Assembly (NCBI GenBank): GCA_021432635.1
Contig: MU270069.1
Coordinates: 62,001-126,000, forward strand
Length of the DNA stretch: 64,000 nucleotides
DNA from: Thozetella sp. PMI_491
Taxonomy: Eukaryota > Ascomycota > Sordariomycetes > Chaetosphaeriales > Chaetosphaeriaceae
Direction: 5' to 3'
The position numbers were made by a program, and so were the translations under genes. How positions within the stretch are numbered: the first letter of the stretch is position 1; each line of letters opens with the position of its first letter. The notes under the pieces were generated by a model, which had not been told where the DNA came from, ran no database searches, and saw nothing but the letters and a program-made list of their open reading frames with translations. Shown one piece after another: positions 1 to 11,284 of the stretch.

Positions 1-1959
1 TCCGGGACGCGCCCGGATGATGGACCGCACTTGGCAAGAGCCCGCCCAAGATGATGCCCAGGCCTGGGGCCATCCGCCGCCTCGGGAGGTGCAGCCGGCA
101 GGTTCTTTTAAACCCGCTGAGCACAGCAGCCAGCGAGAGGCCGGGTGCCAAGGCGCGTTGGGCGAATGAATCATAGCACACCCACCTAGCGAAGCGATGC
201 GGCTCCACGCTTGGCTGGCGAGTGGGCAGCGACGGTTTTCTGCGTCCGGCAGAAACGCTGTCTCCATCGATCCTCGTAGTAATTAAACTACACTGTGGTG
301 CGGTGACGCCTTTGTACCGCTGACCGCCACAGTCCTGACCTGCCTGCCGCTATGGCAGGCATCGCGCTTCTTCGTGCCACCTACTGCGTCCGAGTCGATG
401 TATGACCCATGGCAAGGCCGGCGCATACGGAGATGGCCCGTGGGGCATTTTCCTCCCGGGAAACATGCATGTGGGGCCGGTCCGCGTCTCCACGTTCCGG
501 CCCATCAACATGGTCGAACGGTCTCAACCGCCGACTCTAGTTTCCTGTCGCTGCACGAGACAGCCACCGGCTAGAAAAGCCAGTTAAGTGCTAACTAGGG
601 CCGCGAATGGGTTCGCAAACCTTATGGAGCTTCCGGGCGACGTTCATCGCGACTGCCGGACCTTGCCATGGGCGAGGCCCGTCCTCATTGCTTGCCCTTT
701 CAACACAAGTCCGGGCCATATTTCACCCCTGCTATGTCTGAACTTGACACGAGACACAGGCTAGCCAAATTTGATGTCTTGGGAGCCAGCAAACAGCCGT
801 GTAAGCTCGCTATTAGCCCTTTGGCTCTCTCTTGGCCCTTTGTCGGCCCTGTAAGCTCTACGGAGTATGTCTCTTCATGTGGCCGACAATAGTAGATGTG
901 AGTGTGAGACAATGGTGTTTAACTCGCGCGCTAATCAACAGAACAAACAGGGGTTGTACTGTAGGCGTATCAAGCGCCAAGTGCCCTGCCGAAGACGGTC
1001 ATGAAAATCCATCAGAGATCAGGCTCAGTTCGCGTCAAAGCGGCGCGCGCACGCCGCAAACCCGACGAACTTCTAGCTTAAAAAAATAAAAATAAAAAAG
1101 GAGGCTGGAGAGACGCTGGAACAGAGGGCAGAGCAGCTGCCGGTCTTCTCCCGTTCGGCTTGCCTAGCACGGGCAGAACGCTCTCTCCAGGCGCCTGCCC
1201 TGCTCCTGTGAGCCTGGACAGCGGGGTAGAAGCCTTGGAGGTTGGAGATCGAGGTCAGGTGGGCTTGACAGGAAATTTCTGATTGCCCCCCTCCCCCACT
1301 AGGACCCATTTTCGCCCGCATCTCGCGGCGGCACTTGGCGCCAACTTACCCAAAGAGAGTCGACTTCGTCATTATGCGAACGGAATGGCAAGCAAAGGCT
1401 CGGCTCCGACGCCGGTAGGTCGCAGACGATGCGAGAAACTCGCCTCCCTGCGAGGCTGGGCCACAGCAACGATGGAGCTATGGAGGCCCCGAGACCGAGG
1501 GGAGAGCATGCTTAAAGCCGTGCCCTGTCTCCTGACTCTCTGCCTGTGCTCCTTCGTACCCCGCCTTACTCCTCCCCGTCCGCCCATGAAATGCCCTCCT
1601 CATCTTTCTGCTCCAGTGTGTAGGCATCTTCACCTGTGTCCAGACTTGGCCCGTCTTTCCCTTCCCTCCCCCCCCAAATCTACTAGCTCGCCGGGGGCGG
1701 CTGTGGGACTTACACTAGAGCTCGCACAGGGGTCGACGTCTTATCTTGCCGGCCCAGCGCCCAAGCTAACGGGCTTCCTTATCTCGGTCAACCGTTAATT
1801 GACGAACCAGAGGCCGCCGTCGAATCGGGTATCTTGTGCTACCAGGCCCGGCCCTTTAAGACGGCTGCTTCCATCCCAGCAGCGTGTCGTCCTCTCCAGC
1901 AAGCCTCAGCTGGTCTCTTTGCTGTGCAACCCCTTTCTGGACCCCCGGGGCCCGGCAAG
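1..1959. other. Intergenic region, no gene supported
   Basis: No open frame here resembles a known family, and no combination of frames gives a splice-consistent protein. The 3' part is pyrimidine-rich and leads into the start codon of the transporter gene at 1960, so it probably holds that gene's promoter and 5' UTR. An A-rich tract lies near 1080-1100. No tRNA or rRNA motif was seen. Confidence 0.6.
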
Positions 1960-3839
1960 ATGTCTCTGCCCCGAGTAGCGTCCCTAGAAACGTTCGCCGT
2001 CGCAATAGACCAAAGGTCCCGGAGGAGCTCTGATGCCTCCGCTCGCGTTCGAAAGTTGAGCTTCAACCCGCTGCCTGACACATGGGATCCCCCCGTACTC
2101 GATCAGGTGCAGGCTGTAGGTGCATTCGAGATCCCCAAGTGGAAGCGAGTCCGTAAGTCCCAGCTTGATTGGCCTGCCCTCTACCCTGGCTCTGCTAAGC
2201 TCCCATAAAGTCCAAGTAGTGGTGACTGTGGTTTACTGCCTCTTCGCCGCGGGTGTCGTGTTTGGCTATGCCGCCATCAAGCCCGTGCTCAAGAGCGAAG
2301 GCGCCTACCGAGAGACGTGCCAGGCAGAGAGTGGGTTGCCCGTCAGCGAAGACACATGCGTTGAGATTCATCTCAACCTGATGTTCACCGTCGCGGCGGT
2401 GGCTACCAACGTAGCCGCCCTGCCGATCGGTGCAATCCTTGACAACTATGGCCCCCGCGTCTGCGGCGTCATGGGCAGCGTCTTTCTCGCCATCGGGTCG
2501 CTACTCATGGCTTTCGAGAAGCAGCTGTCCTTTGACGGCCTCCTCTTCGGCTACCTCTTCCTCGCCCTCGGCGGGCCTTTTGTCTACATCAGCTCATTCC
2601 AGCTCTCGAACGCCTTCCCGCGAAACTCGGGCTTCATCCTGGCCCTCTTGACTGGTGCCTTCGACGCCTCCAGCGCTCTCTTTCTGGTATACCGGATCAT
2701 TTACCAAAAGACGGAGGGTCGGTTCGGCCACCAGCAGTTCTTCCTGCTGTATCTGTTGGTGCCGGTCGTCATTATTGTGCTGCAGTTCGTGCTCCTGCCA
2801 GCACAGTCGTATAAGACGGTAGGTGAGCTCATTGAGGTGATCGAGGAGATTGAAGACAATCCTAGAGAGCCTGATGATCAGGTGGACGAGGAGACAGCGC
2901 TGCTGCAGGAAGAGGAGCGGGAGCATCAGGCAGCCGTGGTAGCAGACATCCAGGACCTTCTCGGAAGCCCAAAGGCGAACAAGCAGGCGAAGAGAGAGGA
3001 GCGCAAGAACGAGATGTCGGGAGTCTGGGGGATAATGCACCACAATACGGCCTGGGAGCAGATCCGGTCGCCCTGGTTCATCTTGATTTGCCTTTTTACA
3101 GGTATGGTGGCTCCTTCCCCTTTGCTTGCTGTTATCCGCATGTCCTGAACGGCTGTGGCTCACCAGTCTATAGTCGTACAGATGACCCGGATCAACTACT
3201 TCGTCGCGACGATCCGGCCGCAGTACGAGGCCATCTTTGGATCGCCCGAGAAGGCTATCGAGATCAACAACTTCTTTGACCTTGCCCTCCCTCTCGGCGG
3301 TATCCTCTCGATCCCTTTCATTGGCGGCATCCTTGACCACACAAGTACGCTGACCGTGCTGGGGTGCTTGGTTACCATTGCAACTGCCATTGGCGTGTTC
3401 GGCATCATCCCCGAAATGTGGGCCGCCTACGCCAATGTCTGCCTCTTCGTGCTGTACCGTCCGTTCTACTACACGGCTGTCTCAGACTATTCGGCCAAGG
3501 TCTTTGGGTTCAGGACATTTGGGACGGTATATGGTCAGTGCATCTGCGCCTCCTGTGCCAACGATGGGGTTTTTGAGGAGGGGACCATAACGACAAGGTT
3601 TCAGCTAACACATCGATGCAGGCACTATCATTTGCCTATCAGGCTTGTTCAACTTCTCCCAGTCTGGTCTCGATTTCCTGTTCCACAAGACCTTCCATGG
3701 CAACCCAGTCCCAGTAAACGTAATACTATTCTCGCTGGGATTAGCGATAGGCCTGGTGATGGTCGGCTTTGTTGGGCTCAAGGTCAGAGCCCTGAAACAG
3801 AAGCACCTCCAGCACGAATCCCAGCATGCGTACAGCTAG
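1960..3839 (+). CDS. FMP42: MFS transporter, FMP42/SLC43 (LAT3-like) family
   Basis: A multi-pass membrane transporter of the major facilitator superfamily, related to yeast Fmp42 and animal SLC43 amino-acid transporters. The substrate in fungi is not settled. Four exons: 1960-2152, 2211-3101, 3174-3533 and 3622-3839. They join in frame to 553 residues, normal for the family. The N-terminal ~65 residues are cytosolic-looking, then hydrophobic helices begin with VVVTVVYCLFAAGVVFGY. A long charged central loop (EVIEEIEDNPREP and following, E/K-rich) separates the two six-helix halves. The second half carries QMTRINYFVATIR, which resembles the SLC43/Fmp42 group. The start at 1960 gives MSLPRVASLETF. 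Splice sites were chosen by frame: the third exon opens after TATAG so that TVVQMTR is continuous. The gene is convergent with the HOS2 gene downstream. Confidence 0.87.
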
Positions 3840-4323
3840 GCACAACTCGCCACTAGATATTTACTAGCATGATACGAGACAGTCACTGTCCAAGTTTTGA
3901 GAGCTTGAAACCCAGTGAGCGACTCTCTTGGCTCTTTCCTAGCCCGTTTAGTCTCGCTAGGGGTTGCATTGTACGAACGACCGGGCAGCGTGAATGGCAA
4001 CCAATCTGAGGCAATTCCTATTTGTACATACGCTGATGAATAATCGGTACAACTTCGCTTTGGTTTGCATGTCTTGGCAACGGCGCCGGAGCTCAGTACT
4101 TGGACGGTTTGCTTGGTTGGTCTTACGATTGCATTTGCTTCCTATTCCTACAACAGCAGCAAATTGCTTTCCGCCGGCTGCCCTTTTGAACTGCGAAAAG
4201 TGGTATCATACCTACCGAAGTGTAAACCCTCCAGCGCCGTCCGTCATGATATCTGCCTTAACCAGCTTTCATAGTAACTCGGTAACTTCCCCCGTAAATC
4301 CACAAGGCCGCGTTACATCCGGG
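3840..4323. other. Convergent 3' intergenic region
   Basis: A region of about 480 bases between the ends of the transporter and the HOS2 gene. It should hold both 3' UTRs and polyadenylation signals. No gene was seen. Confidence 0.6.
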
Positions 4324-5820
4324 TCATAGCTCCATAGGAACTCCCATACCCTCCTCCCTAGTCAATCTCAGCTTTTCGTTTCTCTCTTCTTCTTCCTCCT
4401 TGAGCTTATCTTCCACGTCGTCCCGTATGCCCCCAAGGTCCGGGGGGATCACCTGCAGCTGTACACTGGGCGCGAAGTTGACAAAGCGTAGCTGCTCGTG
4501 CACGTGTGCTACGATCTCGTTAAGACGCTTCTGAGTGTTCTTGTTGGTGCGTGGCTCTCCGAGAATCTGTTCTAACGTCGGGAAGAGCGTCTCGTGACGG
4601 AACTGCTCGCGCCATGGCGTGTGGGCGGGAATGATGGGGTCAATCTTGTCCTGTGCCCCGATGGCGATGGCCGTCTCGAACGCCCATGCGCGCGCCACGT
4701 TGCGGGGCGTGTATCCGCCGCCGCCGAAGATGATCATGGGGATACCAAGCTTCTTACAGAACTCAACGCAGGCGCCATGGCCTTGCACCTGCAAGTTGAA
4801 GCGACCGAGTCGGTCGCCCGCCAGTGAGTCGGCACCGCACTGGAGGGCGATGACGCTCGGACGGAAAGTCTCGTTGCACTTGCCAATGATGCTCTCAAAG
4901 AGCGCTGCGTACTGCTCGTCCGTTATTCCATCATTCAGCGGGACGTTGATGGCGTGGTGAGAGCCAGGGTTGTGCTCGCTACGCGGGCCGTTGTCCTCGA
5001 GAGCGCCGGTGCCAGGGAAGAAGAATTCGGGTTGATACTTGTGGAAGGAGACCGTCATGACGCGGTCAGTCGAGAGGAAGGCCTCCTCAACCCCGTCCCC
5101 ATGGTGCACATCTATATCAATGTAGAGCACCCGTGGGTAGCACCGTAGGAGCTGGAGGATGGCGATGACGATATCGTTGATGTAGCAGAATCCAGAAGCT
5201 TCGTACTTCTTGGCGTGGTGAAGTCCTCCGCCCCACGCGATCGCGATGTCGGACTGTTTATTGCAAATCTTGCGCGCAGCGTCAAGTGAGCCACCGGCGG
5301 ACATGGAGCAGTAGTCATACAGGCCGTGGAATAAGGGACAGTCGCTGCCTCCCAGGTTGAACCTGACCTCGCCCGCCTTGTCGGGGTTGTCGAGGTCCCG
5401 GGGAGTGTCCTCGGCAGGGGCCGTGGCTAAGTAGTCCAGATAATCGTTGGCGTGGAACGTGTTCAACTCCTCGTAGGTGGCGGCCCGGGAGATGTAATTG
5501 TCCATGGCGAATGACATGCCGTAAGCGGTTACAAGGCTCTTGGTCAGAGTGAGACGCCATGGCTTCATGGGGTGCGTCTGGCCGAAATGGTGCTTCTCCA
5601 TCTCTGGGTTGGTGTGGAATGAGACATTGTAGCCTTTAGGCCGGACAATATTGTACTTTTGCGCCGCCCTCTTTATCTTGTTGAAGTACATGGCATTCTC
5701 CTGGGGGTCCGCATGGCCGAGGGGAGCGATATACTCCTCGACGATCGGCTCGTCGGCGTCAACATTGTGCGGCAGGTAGTTGGGCTTTGGCGTCTTGTAT
5801 CTGAAGGCCTCGATATCCAT
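4324..5820 (-). CDS. HOS2: Class I histone deacetylase, Hos2 type
   Basis: A zinc-dependent lysine deacetylase that in yeast is the catalytic subunit of the Set3 complex. Its orthologues in filamentous fungi (HosA, MoHos2) affect development and secondary metabolism. It is an intronless frame of 498 residues from the ATG at 5820. The frame is open 33 bases further upstream, but only with a GTG, so I use the ATG giving MDIEAFRYKTPKP. Visible catalytic features are the tandem histidines in GGGLHHAKKYEASG (His201-His202), the zinc-binding YIDIDVHHGDG (Asp237, His239), the second Asp in QCGADSLAGDRLG, and the glycine-rich loop with tyrosine GGGGYTPRNVARAW. The N-terminal ~35 residues and the C-terminal acidic/basic tail (KLKEEEEERNEKL) lie outside the fold. 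The N-terminal sequence fits Hos2 better than Rpd3. It is divergent from the ING gene, with a 1.15 kb shared upstream region. Confidence 0.92.
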   Translation of the reverse strand: MDIEAFRYKTPKPNYLPHNVDADEPIVEEYIAPLGHADPQENAMYFNKIKRAAQKYNIVRPKGYNVSFHTNPEMEKHHFGQTHPMKPWRLTLTKSLVTAYGMSFAMDNYISRAATYEELNTFHANDYLDYLATAPAEDTPRDLDNPDKAGEVRFNLGGSDCPLFHGLYDYCSMSAGGSLDAARKICNKQSDIAIAWGGGLHHAKKYEASGFCYINDIVIAILQLLRCYPRVLYIDIDVHHGDGVEEAFLSTDRVMTVSFHKYQPEFFFPGTGALEDNGPRSEHNPGSHHAINVPLNDGITDEQYAALFESIIGKCNETFRPSVIALQCGADSLAGDRLGRFNLQVQGHGACVEFCKKLGIPMIIFGGGGYTPRNVARAWAFETAIAIGAQDKIDPIIPAHTPWREQFRHETLFPTLEQILGEPRTNKNTQKRLNEIVAHVHEQLRFVNFAPSVQLQVIPPDLGGIRDDVEDKLKEEEEERNEKLRLTREEGMGVPMEL

Positions 5821-6973
5821 ATTGAGGTTGGGGCACAGCCCAGGCGGCGTCACCCGGTTCGGGTAACTTCAATATTGCGTGGCCTTGGGGCGGTTGCGAC
5901 CAACTATGTTGGGGTTAATAACTGGCGTCGAAGAGCAGGCGGGTTGGCGTCATACAAGAGCGAAGGTGAGGCCCCTTGCACGGCTGCGGGGAGCAAGAAG
6001 AAGGATGCTGCCGATCCAGGGTCCGTCGCCAGGCGAGATGCTGAAAAAAGTTGAGGAAGGACAGAGGTTGAGGATGGAGCCGGGTTGCAGATTCGACGTT
6101 GAGATGCTGTCGGGATCGAATGAGCGGGCGAATGAGCTTGCTCGCCGTCAGTCGCGCAGTGTGGCAATCAAGCCCCGGTCGTCTTCCGAGCTAGTACTAT
6201 TCTAGCTTGGCCATCCAGAAATGATGCGCCACCACGGCGTTAGCCAGCCCGGCTCACAACCCGACGAAAGCCAGCCAGGGCCCACAGAAGTTTTGGAGGT
6301 CTACTATTGGTCCATTATGGGGGAGGCTGAACAAGCCGTGCTGTGCTGTCGCAATGGAACGAGATGTGTCATTCACCCGACCTGCAGAGTAGCGATTTTT
6401 TTTTCCCACTCCCCACCGCCAGCACGTCCTCGCCTTCCCAGCATTCGAACTACTTTGACGCATTCCATCTTGCAGGGGTGGCTGATTGGGATTTCCATCC
6501 AGAGCGGGAATTATTTTTTTTCCCTTTTGGCAGTTCAGGTGAGCCCACTCAGACTTGGACCTCCTCGTTTTTGTGACTGCCACCCGACCCGTCCCCCCGG
6601 GCCTTCGATGTGCTTCTCTGTCACCTTGGCCCCCTCCCCCATCGCGGTAGCCGAGGCCCATATCATATCATCGAAGTCAGATCGGGCCAACCCCTTCTGT
6701 AGTCTGCCTCTTTTTATTTCTTTCTGTGGACAAACCCCAAGTCGTGGTTGATGGGCAAACCACGGCTTCCTACCACCGTATCGCCTCTCTGAACACCACA
6801 TCACCCAGCATCCCTCCTTTCATCATCACCCTCATCACCAGCCACGAGTCTTCGTGGCCTAGGAGGGTGGGGCATATGCTACCCCAACTGCCCAGCTGCC
6901 TATACCTCGCCTAGCCCTCCCTGACAAAGCGCGGAGGGGCTTGTCTCCGTGCTCGACGCGTCCATCATTAACC
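5821..6973. promoter_or_regulatory. Shared divergent promoter region of HOS2 and YNG2
   Basis: A region of 1.15 kb separates the start codons of the deacetylase (minus) and the ING protein (plus). It includes T-rich tracts near 6390 and 6510 and a pyrimidine-rich stretch before 6900. No convincing internal gene. Its role as a shared promoter is inferred from geometry only. Confidence 0.5.
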
Positions 6974-8362
6974 ATGCCCAGAGACGATCTTTCGATCGAT
7001 TTCGTCAAGAGGATGCCGCTCGTCGAGGCGCTCGACCCGGCCCTGATCATCGACGAGTGGACCAACCGTGCGCAAAACCTCGCCGAAGAGATTCGCTTTC
7101 TGCAGGACGAGATCGCGGCCAAGGATGCTCAGGTGGACAAGCTGTTGAAGGAGATTGAGGATCGCGACAACCGGATCCAGAAATGGATCAAGGCAAACGG
7201 AAGCCACGGGCCACAGAATCCTAAGGAGGACGAGTACCGAGAAACCATACGTCGCAACTATGAACAGGCCTCGAAGCTATCGGACGAAAAGGTCACCCTC
7301 AGCCAAAAGCTGCAGCTGACCCTTGACAAGCACATCCGCCAACTCGACGTGCAGATCAAGGTTCTCTACGACCGCGCGGAGCCCGGCTTCGGCGACCCAG
7401 ACGAGACACCTTCTCTTGTGCGAAAAAGCGCCGCCAACGCGCCCCCTGTGAACGTCAAGTCCGTAACCGCCAACGGGACTGGTATCACCGGCCCCCTCGC
7501 CCCGATCCCAAACGGCGCGTCGCAGGCCTCGGTTCGCGCTAACAACCCGACTCTGAAGACAATCAACACGAACGTCACGTCAAGCTCGGCCCCGGCAACC
7601 CCCGCCGCCAGCATGATTATGAACCGCCAAGTACGAGAGAGCTCAGCCGGCCCCAGCGGCGGTGCTCCTAAGAGAGGCCCGCGCACGAACAGCGGGCTAG
7701 GCAGTATGCCCACGACGTCAAGTGGTCTCGCTCGACACTCGTCGCTCGGCCCGGGCACGCCAAAAGCACATACCGCCACCGGCGCGCAACGTGCTGGCAG
7801 CGCAGGGCCGCGGGCGAGCACGAAGGCATCGACGATCAGTATGGGCCGCAAGGGAACGCCGTCTAGCGGCCCGGGTCGGAAGAAGGGCACACCCGCAGCA
7901 GTGACTGGGCCTAACAAGTCCGGCCTATCTCGGGTGAAGCGCGCGGCTAAGAACAGCCCCACTTCCACTGCCGAGAGTGAGCTATCCGACGTTGATAGCG
8001 GCAGCGGTGACGACAGCGACTCGAGAACTGGCGGACGAGGCACCCCGGCAGCGCGCTCGGCGTCGCAGAAGGATAAAGAAGAGGGCCACGAGCGAGAGAA
8101 CACGCGCGGCCCGCGGAGTAGGACGAAGCACGCACCTGACGACGACAGTGACCACATGGATTTGGATGACGACGATGCTGGAGATGACAAGAAGTATTGC
8201 ATCTGCCAGAACGTTAGCTTTGGCGATATGGTGGCCTGCGACAACGACGATTGTCCATTCGAGTGGTTTCACTGGAGCTGTGTCGGCCTCAAGAGTGAGC
8301 CCAACGGCACATGGTACTGCCCGGTATGCACGGAGAGCATGAAGAAGAAAGCTGGGAAGTGA
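6974..8362 (+). CDS. YNG2: ING-family chromatin reader with PHD finger, Yng2-like
   Basis: A predicted subunit of the NuA4 histone acetyltransferase complex that reads H3K4 methylation. Single exon, 462 residues. The N-terminal ING helical region runs about residues 12-130, with a heptad-like coiled coil ([20 protein letters not shown]) and the conserved IQKWI...PKEDEY stretch that matches Yng2 more than Pho23 or Yng1. Residues ~140-400 are a low-complexity Ser/Thr/Pro/Arg-rich linker ending in an acidic patch ([12 protein letters not shown]). The PHD finger is residues ~406-456, beginning [18 protein letters not shown]. It has the Cys4-His-Cys3 ligands, the histone-binding DMVACD strand, an aromatic WFHWSC core and a WYCPVC end. 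A basic KKKAGK tail follows. The ATG at 6974 is preferred over a TTG-started extension. Assignment to Yng2 rather than another ING paralogue is likely but not certain. Confidence 0.88.
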   Translation: MPRDDLSIDFVKRMPLVEALDPALIIDEWTNRAQNLAEEIRFLQDEIAAKDAQVDKLLKEIEDRDNRIQKWIKANGSHGPQNPKEDEYRETIRRNYEQASKLSDEKVTLSQKLQLTLDKHIRQLDVQIKVLYDRAEPGFGDPDETPSLVRKSAANAPPVNVKSVTANGTGITGPLAPIPNGASQASVRANNPTLKTINTNVTSSSAPATPAASMIMNRQVRESSAGPSGGAPKRGPRTNSGLGSMPTTSSGLARHSSLGPGTPKAHTATGAQRAGSAGPRASTKASTISMGRKGTPSSGPGRKKGTPAAVTGPNKSGLSRVKRAAKNSPTSTAESELSDVDSGSGDDSDSRTGGRGTPAARSASQKDKEEGHERENTRGPRSRTKHAPDDDSDHMDLDDDDAGDDKKYCICQNVSFGDMVACDNDDCPFEWFHWSCVGLKSEPNGTWYCPVCTESMKKKAGK

Positions 8363-9154
8363 GGCACACGACCGTGGTATGATGCATGCGGGCATTCGAT
8401 GCCCTGCGATGACTAAAGAACTCCCAAAGCGCAGACTTTTCGGGACAAGACAGCGGCCCTATGTGTCCCTATGCCTCGATTGTCACAGCCCGAGTGCCAC
8501 AGAAGAAAGGCCCATCAGGGCCAAATCTGGAGGACACCTGTAGAGGGGAACGCGCGGCAGGTCGAGAAGACGCCGGGACAATCGTTGAGGTTGCCGGTTA
8601 ATTCGGTGCAATACACCGCGTGAATAGGACATGAATCGTAGCTATGGCTTCACCAACATTACAGATATTTCTCCCTCTCGATGACATAGCCGTACAACTG
8701 TCTCAGAGAAGATAGTCGAGGATGTGCCTGGTAATTGATCACTCCTGAAGATAACACAGTCACAGGACACAAGCTTCTACAGGCAAGTTAAGTTGTAAAA
8801 TTGCGTCTCATTTTTGGGAGAAAAATCACGCGTCTAGAATACGGGGGGCTACTTTTGCCATCGTGAGCTCTCTCGCCACAATTACAGTGGCGTATATTCC
8901 CCGTTGTGCGAATGTCGCCCATGTCTTCAGTATCTCACTTTCATTAAACAATTCCGTTCACAAACGTTCCGGGGTAGCCCTCGCTGTCCTCGCTAGAACG
9001 AAAACCCAAGACAATTCGGGTCGGCAACAATGGGCCATCAAGATCCCCCGCCAGCTTTCGGTGGTATCTATTGGACGGGCCTGGCATTGTACAACACGCC
9101 AGCACGTAGACCCGTTTCCAAGGCCTGGCGACTGCGGCATACAGTATGATGCCC
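8363..9154. other. Convergent 3' intergenic region
   Basis: A region of about 790 bases between the ends of the ING gene and the UGP gene. It is somewhat more AT-rich toward 8600-8900. No coding frame or RNA motif was recognised. Confidence 0.6.
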
Positions 9155-11284
9155 TTAGTGCTCCAGCAAGCGCAAGCTACCCTGGACAACGACGTTCTCG
9201 AGGATCGATCCAGGGGGGATGTCGATGGTCTGGCCCTCGGTCGCTACGATGATGACGGTCCCCTTGAGGGTGACGCCCCGGCCAAGGTTGACAGCACCGG
9301 TGATGGTCAGGTGGTCGAGCTCGATGATCTTGGGGATGCTCGGGATGTGCTTCTGGAAGTCCGAAACCTTCTTGAAGTCGCTTCCGAGCTTGATGAGCGG
9401 GGCATCGCCGAAGCGGCTAGAGCTCATCTGGAGCTGACCGTGCTTAAGAGTGTAGAGGTCCGACTTGACGAGCATGAGGTCAGAGCAGGTCTTGACAGGC
9501 AAGAATCGGCGACGAGGGACGTTGACACCGTGAGCGTTGCGGAAGTGCTTGATGGCGGCACCGACGGCGGTCTCGAGCTGGAGAATGCTAATATCGGACT
9601 CGCCCTTCTTGTCGCCAGGGATGGTCTTGCCGTTAGGGATGATCTCCATCTCGAGCTCGTCCTCCTCGACAACGCGCTTGACGGCCTTGACGTTCATCCA
9701 AATGTTGTTGGTGTTGAAGTACTTGAACTTCTTGATGGACTTGAACTCGTTGACGTGCTCCTTGGGGACCTGCGCGATTTCGAGGAGACGGACGCTACCT
9801 TCGTAGTCGATGATGGTACCACCCTTGACATCGGCCTTGGTCTTGTTCGTGAGCTCCATAATGTACTCGGCATCCGTCTCCACCATGTGCTGGAGAATGC
9901 GGAGATCGACGACGGCGCCGAGGTTGTCGGCATTGGAGAGGAAGATGATCTCGATGCCCCGAGAAATGAGCTTGTCGAGAATTCCCGAGTTGTACAGCGA
10001 CTCAAAGACGTCACCGTGTCCTGGGGGGTACCAGTCGTGCAGGGCCGAGTCGTAAGACTTGGGGACGGGGAGGAGCGAGTCCTTGTAGATACGGGGGTAA
10101 CGGGACTGGTTGAAGGTGAGGATGTCGACGTTGTGGCCCTCGTACTTCTTGATGATGGCGGCGGTGTCCTCGTCCGTGTTGAACGAGTTCATCAGGATAA
10201 TGGGCACGTTCGAGCCGTACGTCCGGTTGAGGTACTCGACCTGGCGCACCGACAGATCAAGGAACGACATGCCGTCACGGACCTCGATAACCGACTTGGG
10301 ACCGACACAGCCCATCGAGGTACCGAGACCACCGTTGAGCTTGAGAACAGCTAGCTTGCCGAGGAATCCAGCAGCCTCCGAGTTGGGAAGGTCGTCGTAG
10401 TCAACGACCTGGCCCTGGGCGGGGGGAGCAATCCTGTCCCAGTTGCTAGGAAACCAAAGTCAGCACTTCCGCTGAGACCAAGCTCGTCTTTCAGACGTCT
10501 CATAGTACGTACACCTCGTTGCTCTTAGCTTTGTCGTTCAGATACCGCCGGAAGAGCGAGAAGAAGTTGTCCATCTCCGTCTCAAAGAGCTAAGATCCGG
10601 TTAGAGCTCTGCAACGCGCATTCTTTCTCGTCCAGGGTTGCGGACTTGCCTTCTTCTGCTCGGGGTCCTTGACCGTCTCGGCCAGCTGTGTGAGAGAGTT
10701 GCGCATTTGGGCGGCAGCAATGTTGGTCGAGGTGTTCTCGAAGGCCTAGAAGGAACGAGAGTTAGCTTTTCGTCAGTAAAATGGAGAAAATATCTCTAAG
10801 AATAAAGGAGGCTTAGAGGGCTTGCTGTGTTCTGGACTGGGATTCCCCGGGCTCATGTCGTTGCAACGGAGTCGTTTTGACTTCAGCCATTGCCACACTT
10901 GTACCGAGGCATGCTCAACATGGCCGAAGCAAGTCCCAGCGCGATGGCCTCTGTGGTTTCGTGGGACCTTGCTTGAATCGCTCTACGAGTGCGAGCTCTG
11001 GCCACCGCGACGAGAACGAAAACGAGGGAGCAGAGTGGGAGTGTGGGCGAGCTTCGAGCTGCCTCAAGCAATCTGCCTGGAGCAGGAATTCCAAGGCAGC
11101 CCAGCACGAATGTACACGGATGGCCTGTGGCAGAGGAAAGGTGGGAAGCTCAGGAGATTGTAAAGTAGCGACTTACCATGTGGGATCTGGTCTTGCCGTG
11201 GTGCTTCTTAGCGAACTCAAGCTCGTCGCCGTTGTTTGGCTTCAAGTGAGTGGGCAGTGCGCTCTTAATCGCCTGTGCCGCCAT
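9155..11284 (-). CDS. UGP1: UTP-glucose-1-phosphate uridylyltransferase
   Basis: This enzyme makes UDP-glucose from UTP and glucose-1-phosphate in the cytosol, feeding cell-wall glucan, glycogen and trehalose synthesis. Four exons on the minus strand: 11177-11284, 10650-10745, 10513-10589 and 9155-10445. They join to 523 residues, the usual fungal length. Exon 1 gives [20 protein letters not shown]. Exon 2 gives [16 protein letters not shown]. The nucleotide-binding loop [10 protein letters not shown] is at residues 130-139. PPGHGDVF and [18 protein letters not shown] (with the expected phosphate-contacting lysine) mark the UDPGP fold. The C-terminus is a left-handed beta-helix with hexapeptide-like turns ([19 protein letters not shown]) used for oligomerisation. 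Intron 1 is long (431 nt). Intron 2 has a GC donor (GCAAGT...TTAG) and no GT alternative keeps the conserved frame. A near full-length antisense frame is a shadow. Confidence 0.95.
10590..10649 (-). other. GC-AG intron (UGP1 intron 2)
   Basis: A 60-base intron with donor GCAAGT and acceptor TTAG. It is phase 0 between EQKK and [10 protein letters not shown]. It is set by the conserved protein on both sides. Confidence 0.85.

Noticed and set aside
2594-3340. A 248-codon frame antisense to the FMP42-like transporter
   Set aside because: It spans a transporter intron and is rich in Arg/Leu/His shadow residues; no family match.
5821-5853. Upstream extension of HOS2 to a GTG codon
   Set aside because: Nuclear fungal genes start at ATG and the ATG at 5820 gives a normal family N-terminus.
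7366-8244. A 292-codon frame antisense to YNG2
   Set aside because: Composition reflects the reverse complement of the low-complexity linker, with no recognisable domain.
9146-10354. A 402-codon open frame on the plus strand antisense to UGP1
   Set aside because: It mirrors the UGP1 codon bias (Asp/Val/Glu/Leu-rich), has no family features and lies wholly inside a certain enzyme gene.
11177-11284. UGP1 exon 1 as a separate small gene because of the 431-base intron
   Set aside because: Exon 1 ends HGKTRSHM with a GTAAGT donor and continues exactly in frame to the conserved AFENTST exon.
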